Source: Spirochaetota bacterium
GTDB taxonomy: Bacteria > Spirochaetota > Spirochaetia > Treponematales > Breznakiellaceae
Direction of reading: 5' to 3'
Assembly: GCA_023406985.1 (NCBI GenBank)
Contig: JAEXTK010000180.1
Span: 26,981 to 90,980, forward strand
DNA length: 64,000 nt
Each line of letters begins with the position of its first letter. The first letter of the stretch is position 1. Made by a program: the position numbers and the translations under genes. Shown here one piece after another: positions 1-9,100 of this stretch. Below the pieces are notes generated by a model. The model saw only the letters and a program-made list of their open reading frames with translations, had not been told where the DNA came from and ran no database searches.

Positions 1-311
1 ACCACCTGGAGGACATCGTCGTGGACCTTCACGGGGGCGACGCCGGAATTCGCGTTGACCGCGTCGAGGTCGGTGCCCTCCTTGTTGATGCTCATCCGGT
101 CTTCTATTTCCCGGAGACGGGCGAATATTTCCTGATAGATTTCGGGTTTGCCGCGCTCGAAGAGATTGACGGAACAGACCGTCCCGAGGACGAACTCGCT
201 CTGGGGCGGCTGGGCCGCGGGCGCGCAAGCGGTGAGGGAAGCGGCCAGGATGGCCGCGCACGAAGCCGCGGCCGTACGGATGAGGGCGCGACGCAGGTGG
301 AAACGAAGCAT
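1..311 (-). CDS. apbE: ApbE-family FAD:protein FMN transferase, lipoprotein, N-terminal part only
   Basis: The reading frame on the - strand is open to the window edge, giving 103 residues. It starts at the ATG at 311-309. An arginine-rich n-region and a hydrophobic stretch lead to a lipobox L-T-A-C with Cys29, so this is probably an exported lipoprotein. After the anchor comes F-V-L-G-T-V-C-S-V-N and then a helix R-L-R-E-I-E-D-R-M-S, the usual start of ApbE proteins, which attach FMN to threonines of Na+-pumping and other electron-transfer proteins in the periplasm. The catalytic half lies beyond the left edge, so activity cannot be judged. It is divergent from the PilZ gene, with about 100 bp between them. 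Confidence 0.75.
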   Translation of the reverse strand, partial: MLRFHLRRALIRTAAASCAAILAASLTACAPAAQPPQSEFVLGTVCSVNLFERGKPEIYQEIFARLREIEDRMSINKEGTDLDAVNANSGVAPVKVHDDVLQV

Positions 312-410
312 GGGCCACGATACACGGTCCTGGGGCAGCGGCGCAACGGGTCCTCGTGAACCGGCCCGCAGACTTGCCCGCCGCGGTTACCTGTATTACT
401 CTGCTTTCCT

Positions 411-1187
411 ATGGATATCCGCGCCGAACCATCGAACCTCGGAAAGAAGGTCTTCTTCCTCTATCCGCCCAGCGTCGTCCGAGACGAAGTCGTGGCGCGC
501 CTCATGGAACAGGAATTCGAAACCTATATGCTGCGCGATCATGAGGGCGCGCGGCGGCTCCTGAGGAGATATCCGGATTCCCTCGTCTTCGTGAATATCG
601 ACGAGGGACAGAGCGAAGCCGAGTGGGAGACGTGGATCAGGGACGTCATGGCCGATTCCGTCACGGCGACGGTCGGCATCGGCATCATTTCCTACAATAC
701 GGACGAGCGGCTCCAGCGAAAGTACCTCATGGATATCGGCATCCGCTGCGGATTCATCAAACTGAAGCTCGGCGTGGAGGAGAGTTCGCGCATCCTCTTG
801 GAAATGCTCAAGGTGAACGAGGCCAAGGGACGCCGCAAGTACGTTCGCGCGAATTGCGCCTCCGATCCCATGTCCACCGTAAACCTCCGGGCGGACAACG
901 GCCTGATATCCGGTACCATCCTGGACATCAGCGTCGTGGGGTTCTCCTGCTCCTTCGAGAGCGACCCGCACTTTCCGAAGAACTCGATACTCCGGGACGT
1001 GCAGCTCAAGCTCCGGGGCGTCCTGGTGCTCGTCGAGGGCATCGTGCTCGGTACCCGGAACGATGCGGGGACGATGGTCTATGTCGTGCTGTTCACGCCC
1101 AAGGTGGACGGCATCTGCCGCGGGAAGATCCGGCGGTATATCCAGACCGCGTTGCAGGCCGATATCGAGGCGCAGGCCGGTTCCTGA
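411..1187 (+). CDS. PilZ-domain protein with N-terminal receiver-like region
   Basis: 258 residues. The C-terminal half carries a PilZ c-di-GMP signature: R-R-K-Y-V-R at about residues 141-146 and D-I-S-V-V-G at 172-177, followed by beta-rich sequence. Residues 10-130 resemble a degenerate receiver or flavodoxin-like alpha/beta domain (hydrophobic strand V-F-F-L-Y-P near the start) without a clear phosphoacceptor aspartate. Proteins of this build are frequent in spirochaetes and link c-di-GMP to motility or envelope functions, but the partner here is unknown. No Shine-Dalgarno sequence is visible before the ATG; a TATTAC box lies at 394-399, so a very short leader is possible. Confidence 0.8.
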   Translation: MDIRAEPSNLGKKVFFLYPPSVVRDEVVARLMEQEFETYMLRDHEGARRLLRRYPDSLVFVNIDEGQSEAEWETWIRDVMADSVTATVGIGIISYNTDERLQRKYLMDIGIRCGFIKLKLGVEESSRILLEMLKVNEAKGRRKYVRANCASDPMSTVNLRADNGLISGTILDISVVGFSCSFESDPHFPKNSILRDVQLKLRGVLVLVEGIVLGTRNDAGTMVYVVLFTPKVDGICRGKIRRYIQTALQADIEAQAGS

Positions 1188-1193
1188 ATAGCG

Positions 1194-1222
1194 TTGCATG
1201 CCGCGCGGAGTCAGGGTACACT
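1194..1222 (+). promoter_or_regulatory. Sigma70-like promoter of the KduD-like gene
   Basis: TTGCAT at 1194-1199 and TACACT at 1217-1222 are separated by 17 bp. The expected transcription start falls on or next to the ATG at 1229, and no ribosome binding site is present, suggesting a leaderless transcript. Assigned by eye. Confidence 0.45.
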
Positions 1223-1228
1223 GCGGCC

Positions 1229-2005
1229 ATGCAGAGCGATTGTTTTGACCTGAGCGGGAAAACGGCCCTGGTCACCGGTTCCAGTTCGGGGCTCGGCCGG
1301 GCCTTGGCCGTCGCGCTCGCCGAACGCGGGGCCGCGGTCGCGGGGGTCGCGCGCCGCCCGCAAGCGGAGACGCGGCGGGCGGTGGAAGCCGTCGGCGGCC
1401 GCTTCTTTCCCCTCGTGGCCGACCTCCGCGCGCCGGCCGCCGCCGACGGCGCGATAGACGCCGCCGTAGAGGCGCTCGGCCGCCTCGACATCCTCGTGAA
1501 CAACGCGGGGATGATCGAGCGCGCCCCCGCCATCGATACCACGGACGAGTCGTGGGAAACGACCCTGGAGCTCAACCTCAGCGCCCTCTTCCGCCTGGCC
1601 CGTTCCGCGGCGCGCCGATTCCGCGCGCAGGGGCCGGACGCCCGCGGGATTCGCGGAAAGATCATCAATACCGCGAGCGTGCTCTCCTTCCAGGGCGGCC
1701 TGTTCGTCCCCGCCTACGCGGCCGCGAAACACGGCGTCGTCGGGCTCACCCGCGCCCTCGCCAACGAATGGGCGGGGGAGGGCATCAACGTGAACGCCAT
1801 CGCCCCGGGGTATTTCGAGACGGACATGACCGAAGCCATCCGCGCCGACCCGGCGCGGTCCGCCTCCCTGCTCGCGCGGATTCCCGCCGGCCGCTTCGGG
1901 AAACCCGAGGATCTCGCCGGCGTCGTCGTGTTTCTCGCATCGTCGGCCTCCGACTATGTCCACGGGGAGACCATCGCCGTGGACGGAGGGTGGCTGGCCC
2001 GGTAA
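1229..2005 (+). CDS. kduD: SDR oxidoreductase, 2-deoxy-D-gluconate 3-dehydrogenase (KduD-like)
   Basis: 258 residues. It has the classical SDR features: T-G-S-S-S-G-L-G near residue 17 (NAD(P) binding), N-N-A-G, a catalytic S-V-L-S-F-Q-G-G block, Y-A-A-A-K, and I-A-P-G-Y. The catalytic-block wording and the C-terminus S-D-Y-V-H-G-E-T-I-A-V-D-G-G-W-L-A-R closely match KduD, which interconverts 2-keto-3-deoxygluconate-type sugars in uronate breakdown. The ATG at 1229 was chosen because the SDR fold begins about 10 residues later and a promoter lies just upstream. It is followed after 15 bp by an aldo/keto reductase, so the two are probably co-transcribed. Exact substrate is inferred. Confidence 0.8.
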   Translation: MQSDCFDLSGKTALVTGSSSGLGRALAVALAERGAAVAGVARRPQAETRRAVEAVGGRFFPLVADLRAPAAADGAIDAAVEALGRLDILVNNAGMIERAPAIDTTDESWETTLELNLSALFRLARSAARRFRAQGPDARGIRGKIINTASVLSFQGGLFVPAYAAAKHGVVGLTRALANEWAGEGINVNAIAPGYFETDMTEAIRADPARSASLLARIPAGRFGKPEDLAGVVVFLASSASDYVHGETIAVDGGWLAR

Positions 2006-2020
2006 TGGAGGATTAATCAC

Positions 2021-3016
2021 GTGAGCTACGTCGCGAACGAGACCCGTTACGAATCGATCCCGTACCGCCGCTGCGGCCGGTCCGGGCTCGATCTGCCCGC
2101 CCTATCCCTCGGTTTCTGGCACAATTTCGGCGGTACGGCCGCATACGAGGCCTCGCGCGAGATGGCGCGGACGGCCTTCGACCTGGGGATCACCCACTTC
2201 GACCTGGCGAACAATTACGGACCGCCGCCCGGCTCCGCCGAGGAGACGCTCGGCCGGCTGCTCCGGGACGATTTTAAGCCCTACCGGAACGAGCTCGTGA
2301 TCTCCACGAAGGCCGGCTACCAGATGTGGCCGGGTCCGTACGGCGACCGCGGTTCCCGGAAATACCTCCTCTCCAGCCTGGACGCGAGCCTACGGAGGAT
2401 GGGTCTCGACTACGTGGATATCTTTTATTCCCACCGTCCCGACAACGAGACGCCGCTCGAGGAGACGATGGGCGCGCTCGCCCACGCGGTCAAGTCCGGC
2501 AAGGCGCTCTACGTCGGGCTCTCCAACTATCCGGCCGACCGGACCAAGGAAGCCGCCGCGATCCTCCGCGACCTCGGCGTTCCCTGCCTCATCCACCAGC
2601 CGAAGTACCACCTGTTCGAGCGTTGGATCGAGAAGGGCCTCTTATCGGTCTGCGGGGAGGAGGGGATCGGCGTCATCGCGTTCATGCCGCTCGCCCAAGG
2701 CCTCCTGACCGACCGGTATCTCGGCGGCATTCCCGCCGATTCGCGCGCGGCCTCGGCGAGCCCCTTCCTCAAGGAAACCCAGATCACCGACGCGGTGCTG
2801 GATACGGTCCGCGCGCTCAACGCCATCGCGTCCGGCCGGGGACAGACCCTGGCGCAGATGGCCATCGCCTGGACGCTCCGCGACGTGCGCGTCACGAGCG
2901 CGCTCATCGGCGCGAGCCGGAAAGAACAGATCGTGGAGAACGTGAAGGCCGCCTCCAAGCTCGCCTTCACCGCGGACGAACTGGCGGCCATCGAGAAAGT
3001 GCTGAGAGCGGCTTGA
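2021..3016 (+). CDS. Aldo/keto reductase, YghZ/Gpr-like (L-glyceraldehyde 3-phosphate reductase family)
   Basis: 331 residues with a GTG start. The sequence is strongly YghZ-like: L-P-A-L-S-L-G-F-W-H-N-F near residue 26, H-F-D-L-A-N-N-Y-G-P-P-P-G-S-A-E-E, S-T-K-A-G-Y, D-I-F-Y-S-H-R, and a C-terminal A-L-I-G-A-S-R NADPH-binding motif. The catalytic tetrad residues of the (alpha/beta)8 barrel (Asp, Tyr, Lys, His) are all in recognisable contexts. E. coli YghZ reduces L-glyceraldehyde 3-phosphate and methylglyoxal. The stop codon overlaps the next start (TGATG at 3014-3018), indicating translational coupling to the phosphatase. Confidence 0.85.
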   Translation: MSYVANETRYESIPYRRCGRSGLDLPALSLGFWHNFGGTAAYEASREMARTAFDLGITHFDLANNYGPPPGSAEETLGRLLRDDFKPYRNELVISTKAGYQMWPGPYGDRGSRKYLLSSLDASLRRMGLDYVDIFYSHRPDNETPLEETMGALAHAVKSGKALYVGLSNYPADRTKEAAAILRDLGVPCLIHQPKYHLFERWIEKGLLSVCGEEGIGVIAFMPLAQGLLTDRYLGGIPADSRAASASPFLKETQITDAVLDTVRALNAIASGRGQTLAQMAIAWTLRDVRVTSALIGASRKEQIVENVKAASKLAFTADELAAIEKVLRAA

Positions 3017-3834
3017 TGGATACTGCGGATCTTGCGCGCTTGCTCGGAGAGGCGGAACGGGCGGCCCGCGTCGCGGCTTCCTTACAGCTCGCGGAATTCC
3101 GAAAGCGCGGGCCGGGATGGGGAGACGCGAAGGCGGCCCGGGACTTCGTCTCGTTCGTGGACGTGGAGTCCGAACGCGCCATCCGCCGCGTCCTGGACGC
3201 CGCGCTGAGCGGCGCCGCGTTCTTCGGCGAGGAGACCGACAAGCGGGTCGGCCCCGGCGCCACCTGGGTGGTGGATCCGCTGGACGGGACGACGAACTAT
3301 CTGTCCGGGTACGACCACTGGTCCGTGTCCATCGCGCTCTGGGAGGGCGGGCGGCCGGTCCTCGGCCTCGTGCTCAAACCTTCGAGCGGCGAACTCTTCA
3401 CGGCCTATGCCGGGGGCGGCGCGTGGCGGAACGGCGTACGGCTACAGGCCGCGGAAGGGCTGGATCCGCTCTCGGCGCTCGTCGCGACGGGCACGCCCTA
3501 CCGGTCCCCGGAGACGACGGACGCCTTCTTCGCGGCGACGCGCCGCGTGCTCGCCTCGTGCCGCGACGTGCGGCGGGCCGGCTCGGCGGCCCTCGACCTG
3601 TGCTACGTCGCGGCCGGCTTCTTCCAGGGCTTCTGGGAGGTCGATCTCCAACCCTACGACGTGGCGGCCGGTCTGCTCATGCTTTCGGAGACCGGCCACG
3701 AGTTCCGCACCTTCGCGGGGAAGGCGTACGACCCGTTCCGCTGCCGGACCTTCGTGACGGGAAGACCGCGCGTGCTCGAGATCCTGCAGGAAGCGGTGCG
3801 GGAAGAATACGGCGCCATCGGCGTGCTCGATTAG
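3016..3834 (+). CDS. Inositol monophosphatase family protein
   Basis: 272 residues. The metal-binding motifs of the family are present: G-E-E-T near residue 75, W-V-V-D-P-L-D-G-T-T-N-Y near 91-102, and P-Y-D-V-A-A-G near 214. The last normally reads W-D-x-A-A-G; here proline-tyrosine replaces the tryptophan. The Mg2+-dependent enzymes of this superfamily hydrolyse inositol phosphate, fructose 1,6-bisphosphate or PAP; which one applies cannot be told. It shares one base with the aldo/keto reductase upstream, suggesting a role in the same sugar-phosphate pathway. Confidence 0.85.
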   Translation: MDTADLARLLGEAERAARVAASLQLAEFRKRGPGWGDAKAARDFVSFVDVESERAIRRVLDAALSGAAFFGEETDKRVGPGATWVVDPLDGTTNYLSGYDHWSVSIALWEGGRPVLGLVLKPSSGELFTAYAGGGAWRNGVRLQAAEGLDPLSALVATGTPYRSPETTDAFFAATRRVLASCRDVRRAGSAALDLCYVAAGFFQGFWEVDLQPYDVAAGLLMLSETGHEFRTFAGKAYDPFRCRTFVTGRPRVLEILQEAVREEYGAIGVLD

Positions 3835-3845
3835 AGGAGGGTGGG

Positions 3846-4310
3846 ATGCGGAGAGCGGATCGAGAAATCACCGATACGGAGGAGCAAGAAGCCCTCCTGG
3901 ACGCGGCGGCCGAAATCCGGCTCGGTCTCTGGGACGGGGCGGAGCCGTACGTCGTCCCGGTCAACTTCGTCCGCGTCGGCGCCTCGCTCTTTTTCCATTC
4001 CGCGCGGGAAGGCCGGAAGATCGCCATCCTCAGGGAGCGGCCGCGGGTCTGCTTCGAGGCGGAAGGTGAGCGCAGGGTGGAGGTGGGCAACGGGGCCTGC
4101 GATTGCACGACCCGGTACGCGTCGGTGATCGGCTGGGGAACCGCCGCCTTCGTGGAGTCGTCCGCGGAGAAATCGGCGGCGCTCGCCGCGCTCAACCGGA
4201 AATTCGGCGCGGTGGAGGGGCCGTTCCCCGAAGCCATGCTCGCCCGCGTGGCCGTGGTCCGCATTGATATCGATCGGATGACGGGGAAAGCGAACCGCGG
4301 TACTGTTTGA
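3846..4310 (+). CDS. Pyridoxamine 5'-phosphate oxidase-like (FMN-binding split barrel) protein
   Basis: 154 residues. The pattern A-E-I-R-L-G-L-W, then P-Y-V-V-P-V-N-F, L-F-F-H-S-A-R-E-G-R-K, V-C-F-E-A-E, and S-V-I-G-W-G-T-A is that of the small FMN-binding split-barrel family that includes NimA-like nitroimidazole reductases. The histidine of F-H-S-A typifies the NimA-like subgroup. The ATG at 3846 has a GAGGAGG ribosome binding site at 3834-3840. It sits in tandem between the phosphatase and the aldehyde dehydrogenase; no substrate can be inferred. Confidence 0.75.
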   Translation: MRRADREITDTEEQEALLDAAAEIRLGLWDGAEPYVVPVNFVRVGASLFFHSAREGRKIAILRERPRVCFEAEGERRVEVGNGACDCTTRYASVIGWGTAAFVESSAEKSAALAALNRKFGAVEGPFPEAMLARVAVVRIDIDRMTGKANRGTV

Positions 4311-4375
4311 GGTGATCCGTGACGCCGCGTCCGGGCGCCGAATGGAGTCCGGAGGCGCGGCGAAGGAGAGAGCGT

Positions 4376-5824
4376 ATGAAAGTGCGAGATGCGGCGGAGC
4401 TCGAAGGCCTGTTCCGCGATCAGGGCAAGAAGCGGTGGGCGATCGCGGCGACCGACGCGGCCGAGCGCGCGGAAAAACTGAGGCGGCTGCGGGAGCGGAT
4501 CATCGCGCGGGAATCCGAACTCATGGAGGCCCTGCGCGTCGATTTCCGGAAACCGCGGATGGAATCCTGGACCACCGAGATATTCACGACGCTCGAGGAG
4601 ATCGATTTCACCATCAAGCGCTTGGGTCTCTGGATGCGCGATCGGCGCGTTCCCGGTACGCTGACGCTCAGCCTCTCGTCGTCCTATTTGCGCTATGAGC
4701 CCAAGGGCCGCGTGCTCATCATGGCGCCCTGGAATTACCCGTTCCAGCTCCTCATCGCCCCGCTCGTCTCGGCCGTCGCCGCGGGCAACGTCGTGATCGC
4801 GAAGCCGTCCAACAAGACCCCGGCGACCGCCGCCTTCATCGCCTCCCTGCTGGAGGAGGTATTCCCGCGGGAGGAGGTGGCGGTGGTGGAGGGGGCGGGC
4901 GGCGTGATCGGCGATCGCCTCCTCGCGCTGCCCTTCGACCACGTCTTCTTCACGGGGAGTCCGCGGATCGGTGCCCGCGTGGGGGAAGCCGCCGCCCGCG
5001 TCCACGCGGGACTGACCCTGGAACTCGGCGGAAAATCGCCGACGATCATCCTGGAAGGTGCGGACCTCGAGGACGCGGCGGGCAAGATCATGTGGGGCAA
5101 GTGCATGAACGCCGGCCAGACCTGCATCGCGCCGGACTACGCGTTCTGCCCGCGGTCCTCGGTCGCGGCGTTCGCCGCGGCGGCGGCCAAGACGGTCGCG
5201 CGGTTCTACGGAGCCGACGAGAAAGCGCGGAGGGAATCGGTAGACTTCGCGCGCATCGTGGATACCGCCGCCTGCGGCCGCCACCAGGCCCTCGTGGAGG
5301 ACGCGGTCGCCAAAGGCGCCAAGCTGGAATTCGGCGGCGTCTTCGATCCCGAGGAGCGGTATGCGGCCCCCACGCTCCTGACCGGCGTGCGGCCGGACAT
5401 GGCGATCATGGATGAAGAAATCTTCGGCCCCATCCTGCCCGTCCTGGCCTACGATTCCATCGAGGAGGTCCTGGCCTTCGTCAACGATCGGCCGAAGCCC
5501 CTCGCGCTCTACGTGTTCGGCAAGGATAAGCGGGCCGTCGGCGAGGTCCTGGACCGCACCACCTCGGGATCGGCCTGCGTGAACAACCTCGTCATGCAGA
5601 TCACGAACCCCAACGTCCCCTTCGGCGGCGTGGGCATGAGCGGTACGGGCAACTATCACGGTTTCTTCGGTTTCCGGACCTTCTCCCACGAGCGGAATAT
5701 CCTCGTGCAGGGTCCGGTCAACCTGGCCGCGTTCTTCTTCCCGCCCTACGGCAGCCTGCTGCAGGCTCGGATGCGGGGCTTCCTGGAGTTCGTCTCGGGA
5801 TCCCGGCCGAAGAAGCGCGGATAA
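4376..5824 (+). CDS. Aldehyde dehydrogenase, class 3 (ALDH3) type
   Basis: 482 residues from the ATG at 4376, preferred over an in-frame GTG at 4319 because AAGGAGAG precedes it at good spacing. Motifs: M-A-P-W-N-Y-P-F near residue 120, L-E-L-G-G-K-S-P with the general-base Glu, N-A-G-Q-T-C-I-A-P-D with the nucleophilic Cys, and N-V-P-F-G-G-V-G-M-S-G. The short length and the C-terminal hydrophobic tail (A-A-F-F-F-P-P) fit ALDH3 enzymes, which oxidise fatty or aromatic aldehydes and may associate with membranes. It is the last gene before a strong hairpin terminator. Confidence 0.9.
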   Translation: MKVRDAAELEGLFRDQGKKRWAIAATDAAERAEKLRRLRERIIARESELMEALRVDFRKPRMESWTTEIFTTLEEIDFTIKRLGLWMRDRRVPGTLTLSLSSSYLRYEPKGRVLIMAPWNYPFQLLIAPLVSAVAAGNVVIAKPSNKTPATAAFIASLLEEVFPREEVAVVEGAGGVIGDRLLALPFDHVFFTGSPRIGARVGEAAARVHAGLTLELGGKSPTIILEGADLEDAAGKIMWGKCMNAGQTCIAPDYAFCPRSSVAAFAAAAAKTVARFYGADEKARRESVDFARIVDTAACGRHQALVEDAVAKGAKLEFGGVFDPEERYAAPTLLTGVRPDMAIMDEEIFGPILPVLAYDSIEEVLAFVNDRPKPLALYVFGKDKRAVGEVLDRTTSGSACVNNLVMQITNPNVPFGGVGMSGTGNYHGFFGFRTFSHERNILVQGPVNLAAFFFPPYGSLLQARMRGFLEFVSGSRPKKRG

Positions 5825-5849
5825 GACGCGGATTACTCGCCAAAAGAAA

Positions 5850-5877
5850 GGGCCCGGGAGGACAGGTCCCCGGGCCC
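5850..5877. terminator. Bidirectional hairpin terminator
   Basis: The inverted repeat GGGCCCGGG / CCCGGGCCC with a short loop lies between two convergent operons (aldehyde dehydrogenase on +, efflux operon on -). Reading the - strand, the stem is followed by CTTTCTTTT, so it best serves the efflux transcript and could also stop the other. Confidence 0.75.
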
Positions 5878-5896
5878 GAATCATCGTATCCGCTTT

Positions 5897-6166
5897 TCAG
5901 TAAAAGACTTTGATCCCTTCGTTCGGGAAGCGGACCTTCACGGCGGCGACCGCTTCCCTGATTTTCTCGGCCTCGATCTCTTCGCACCAGATGACGAGCG
6001 CGAAATTTTCCTCGGGCCAGATGGCGTCCCCCATGCGGGGCCCCGAGGAGCCCACGCCGTGGACGACCGGGAACTTCGTATACTGCTTCGCGACGTCCAC
6101 CCGCTTGAAGGCCTCAAGCAAGTCTTCCTCGACGGCGCGGTTCGCGATGATCTCAACCCGTTTCAC
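5897..6166 (-). CDS. PII-like RND-transporter-associated protein (PG0541-type)
   Basis: 89 residues with a ferredoxin-like/PII-like pattern: V-E-I-I-A-N-R at the start, a variable loop with G-V-G-S-S-G-P-R-M-G-D, then A-L-V-I-W-C and a final K-V-F-Y strand. Small proteins of this type are encoded next to RND efflux pumps in several phyla and are thought to sense or regulate transport. Its start codon overlaps the stop of the RND pump gene by 4 bp, so it is the last gene of the efflux operon. A PII-type ligand is possible but unproven. Confidence 0.6.
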   Translation of the reverse strand: MKRVEIIANRAVEEDLLEAFKRVDVAKQYTKFPVVHGVGSSGPRMGDAIWPEENFALVIWCEEIEAEKIREAVAAVKVRFPNEGIKVFY

Positions 6167-9100
6167 AGTCCCGCCTCCTTGGCTTGTTTCTTGGTGAGGC
6201 CGGCGGCGATCCGCTCGCGCCGGGCCTCGGCCCTGGCCGCGCGCTCGTCGGAGCGCTTGTTGAAGACCGCGTAGATGGAGGGCATGAGGAAGAGCGTCAT
6301 GAGGGTTCCGAAGGAGAGGCCGCCGAGAACCGTCTTTCCGATCGGCGCCACGAGTTCCGAGCCTTCGCCGGGGAAGAACGCCATCGGAACGAGGCCGAGG
6401 ATGGTGGTCAGGGTGGTCATCAGGATCGGGCGGAGCCGGTTACCCGCCGCCTCGATGCACGCGTCCTCGAGCGACAGGCCGCGCTTCCGGAGCATGTTCG
6501 TGTAGTCCACGAGCACGATGCCGTTGTTGACGATGACGCCGACGAGCACCAAGAGTCCGACGGCGGTCAGGATATTGAACCGGTCGCCGGTGATGAAATA
6601 GATCCATATGACGCCGGTCAGGGACAGCGGGATCGTGAAGAGGATGATGAAGGGATCCTTGAACGATTCGAACTGGCTCGCCATGACGCCGAACACGAGG
6701 AAGATGGCGACGACCATGATGAGGACGAACCGCGTCATGTACTTCATCAATTCCTGGAAATCGCCGGAGTATTCGATGACGACGTCTTCCTCCGCGGGAA
6801 TCTCGGCGGCGACGAGGTCGCGAATCTTACCCTCGATCTTGTCGAGGGGGGCGCCGGGGACCGTGCCGGCCGTGACGTGGACGACGCGGGACTGGTTTTC
6901 CCGCTTGATGTCGATCGGGCCGGTCGTCTTCTCGTAGCGGGCGAAACTCGAAAGCGGTATGCGCTGACCGGCGGCGTTCATCACGAAGACGTGGTCCAGG
7001 TCCGGCAGGGCGTCGCGGTCGTCGCGGGAAAGGATGACGACCACGTCGTAATCCGTTCCGCCCTTGCGGTATTGGGTCGCCGTGATGCCGTCCACCGCGG
7101 CTTTGATCTCCTGGCCGATCGTGTAGGTATTGAGGCCGAGCGAGTACAGGCGCTCCCGGTCCAGCTCGAGCGCGATCTGGGGAAGTCCGTCCTTGAGGTC
7201 GACCGTCGGCTCGGTAGCCTCCGGTACGCGATCCTTGATGAGGGCGGCGATCCTCTGGGCAATCGCCTTTCCCTTCACGAGGTTTTCCGTCTTCACGATG
7301 ATGTCGATCGGGCTGGAATTACCGCCGCCCATGCCCTGGTTCGTCGATCCGAAGGAGAAGGTCGCCGCGGGGAAATCGTGGAAGCGGGGCCGGAGCAAGG
7401 TCTTGATCTGGTCGGCCGTCTCGATCCGCTGCTCGAATTTCGGCAGGTTGATGCGCAGGCTGCCCTTGTGGCCGTACGACGCGCCCATGCCGAAGAAGGA
7501 CCGCTCGCCGATGCTCACGACCAGGCGTTCGTAGCCTTTGACCTGGGTTTTGACGACCGATTCCAGGCTCTTGACGACGCTTTCCGTTTCGGCCAGCGGC
7601 GTGCCGACCGGCATCTCCACGTTCACGACCACCGCGTCTTCCTGCTGTTCGGGCATGAAGACGAAGCCGATCGGGGAGATGAGGAATAAGCTCCCGATGA
7701 AGAGCGCGAGGATGACGAGGATGGTGATCACCTTGTGGCGCAGGACGCGCCGGACGGCCCGGCGGTACGCCTCGTCCAACCCCGCGAAGAAGGCGCCCAT
7801 GGCGCGATCGACGGCGCCGAGCGGTCCGTGGAGCGGCTTCTGTACCCGGGTGGTGAGCGGAAGGTAGTGGCTCGAGAGTACGGGGACGAGGAGCACCGCG
7901 ACGGCGATGGAGGACGCGAGCGAGATGACGACGGTGAACGCCAAGCCGGCGAAGAGTTCGCCGATCATCTCCAGCTGGCCTTGGAACATCACGAGCGGGG
8001 CGAAAACGCAGATCGTCGTGAGCGTGGAGGCCATGATGGCGTTCATCATCTCCTGGGATCCGATGATCGAGGCCACGGTGAGTTTCGTGCCCTTTTCCCG
8101 GTACCGGTAGATGTTCTCCAGGATGACGATCGAGTTGTCCACGAGCATACCGACGCCGAGCGCGAGGCCGGCGAGGGTCATGACGTTCAGCGTGAGGCCG
8201 CCGAAGTACATGAGCATGAGGGTGAACAGCAGCGAGATCGGGATGGAAAGGCCGATGATGAGCGTCGGCTTGATGGACCGCAGGAACACGAAGAGGATGA
8301 GGACCGCGAGCAGGGCCCCTTCATAGGCGCTGGAGGAAACCTGGTTGATCGAGTTCTTGATGATGTCGGTCGTGTTGAAGATTTCGGAGATCGAAATCCC
8401 CTGGGGAACCTCTTTCTCGAGGCGGGCGAGGCGCTTGCGCAGCTCTTCCGCGGTCTGCACGGAGTTCTTGCCGCTCTGTTTCTGGACGATGATCTGGACT
8501 GCCGGACTCCCGTTGACGAACACGAGGCTCGATTCGTCCTCGTAGCCTTCGTAGACGTCCGCGACGTCGGCGAGCCGCACGACGCGGGCGGGTTGGACCT
8601 CTCCGTCCACATACCCGCCGCCTTTGTACGCGATGACCGTGTTCTTGATCTCCTCGATGGAGGTGAACTCCCCTTCGGAGGTGAGCAGGTAGTCGAGGCC
8701 TCCGTCGATGATGCTTCCGGCGGAAACCTGGGCGTTCTGCGAGGCGAGCATGGTCCTGATCTGGGTCACCGTGAGGCCGTACGCTTCCAGCCGGTTCTGC
8801 GGAATCTCCACGCGGACGACCTGTTTCCGGCCGCCGTAGACGCTCGCCGCGGCGATGCCGGGAACCTGCTCGATGCGGGGGACGATCGTGTCTTCCGCGA
8901 TCTGGCTGAGTTCTTCCGGCGTTCGGTTTCCGGTCACCTGGAGCCCCATGATCGGGATCATGGAAGGATTGAACTTGAAGATGAGGGGCGGATCGGCATC
9001 GTCCGGCAGATAGCTCTTGACGAATTCCAAGTTGTCCCGGACCGAGTTGGCGGCGTCCGCCATGTCGGTTCCGTAGGCGAATTCCATCATGACCATGCTC

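Noticed and set aside
3677..5884. Very long reading frame opposite the PPOX and aldehyde dehydrogenase genes
   Set aside because: It is the antisense shadow of GC-rich coding DNA; it shows no domain and lies over clearly recognised genes.
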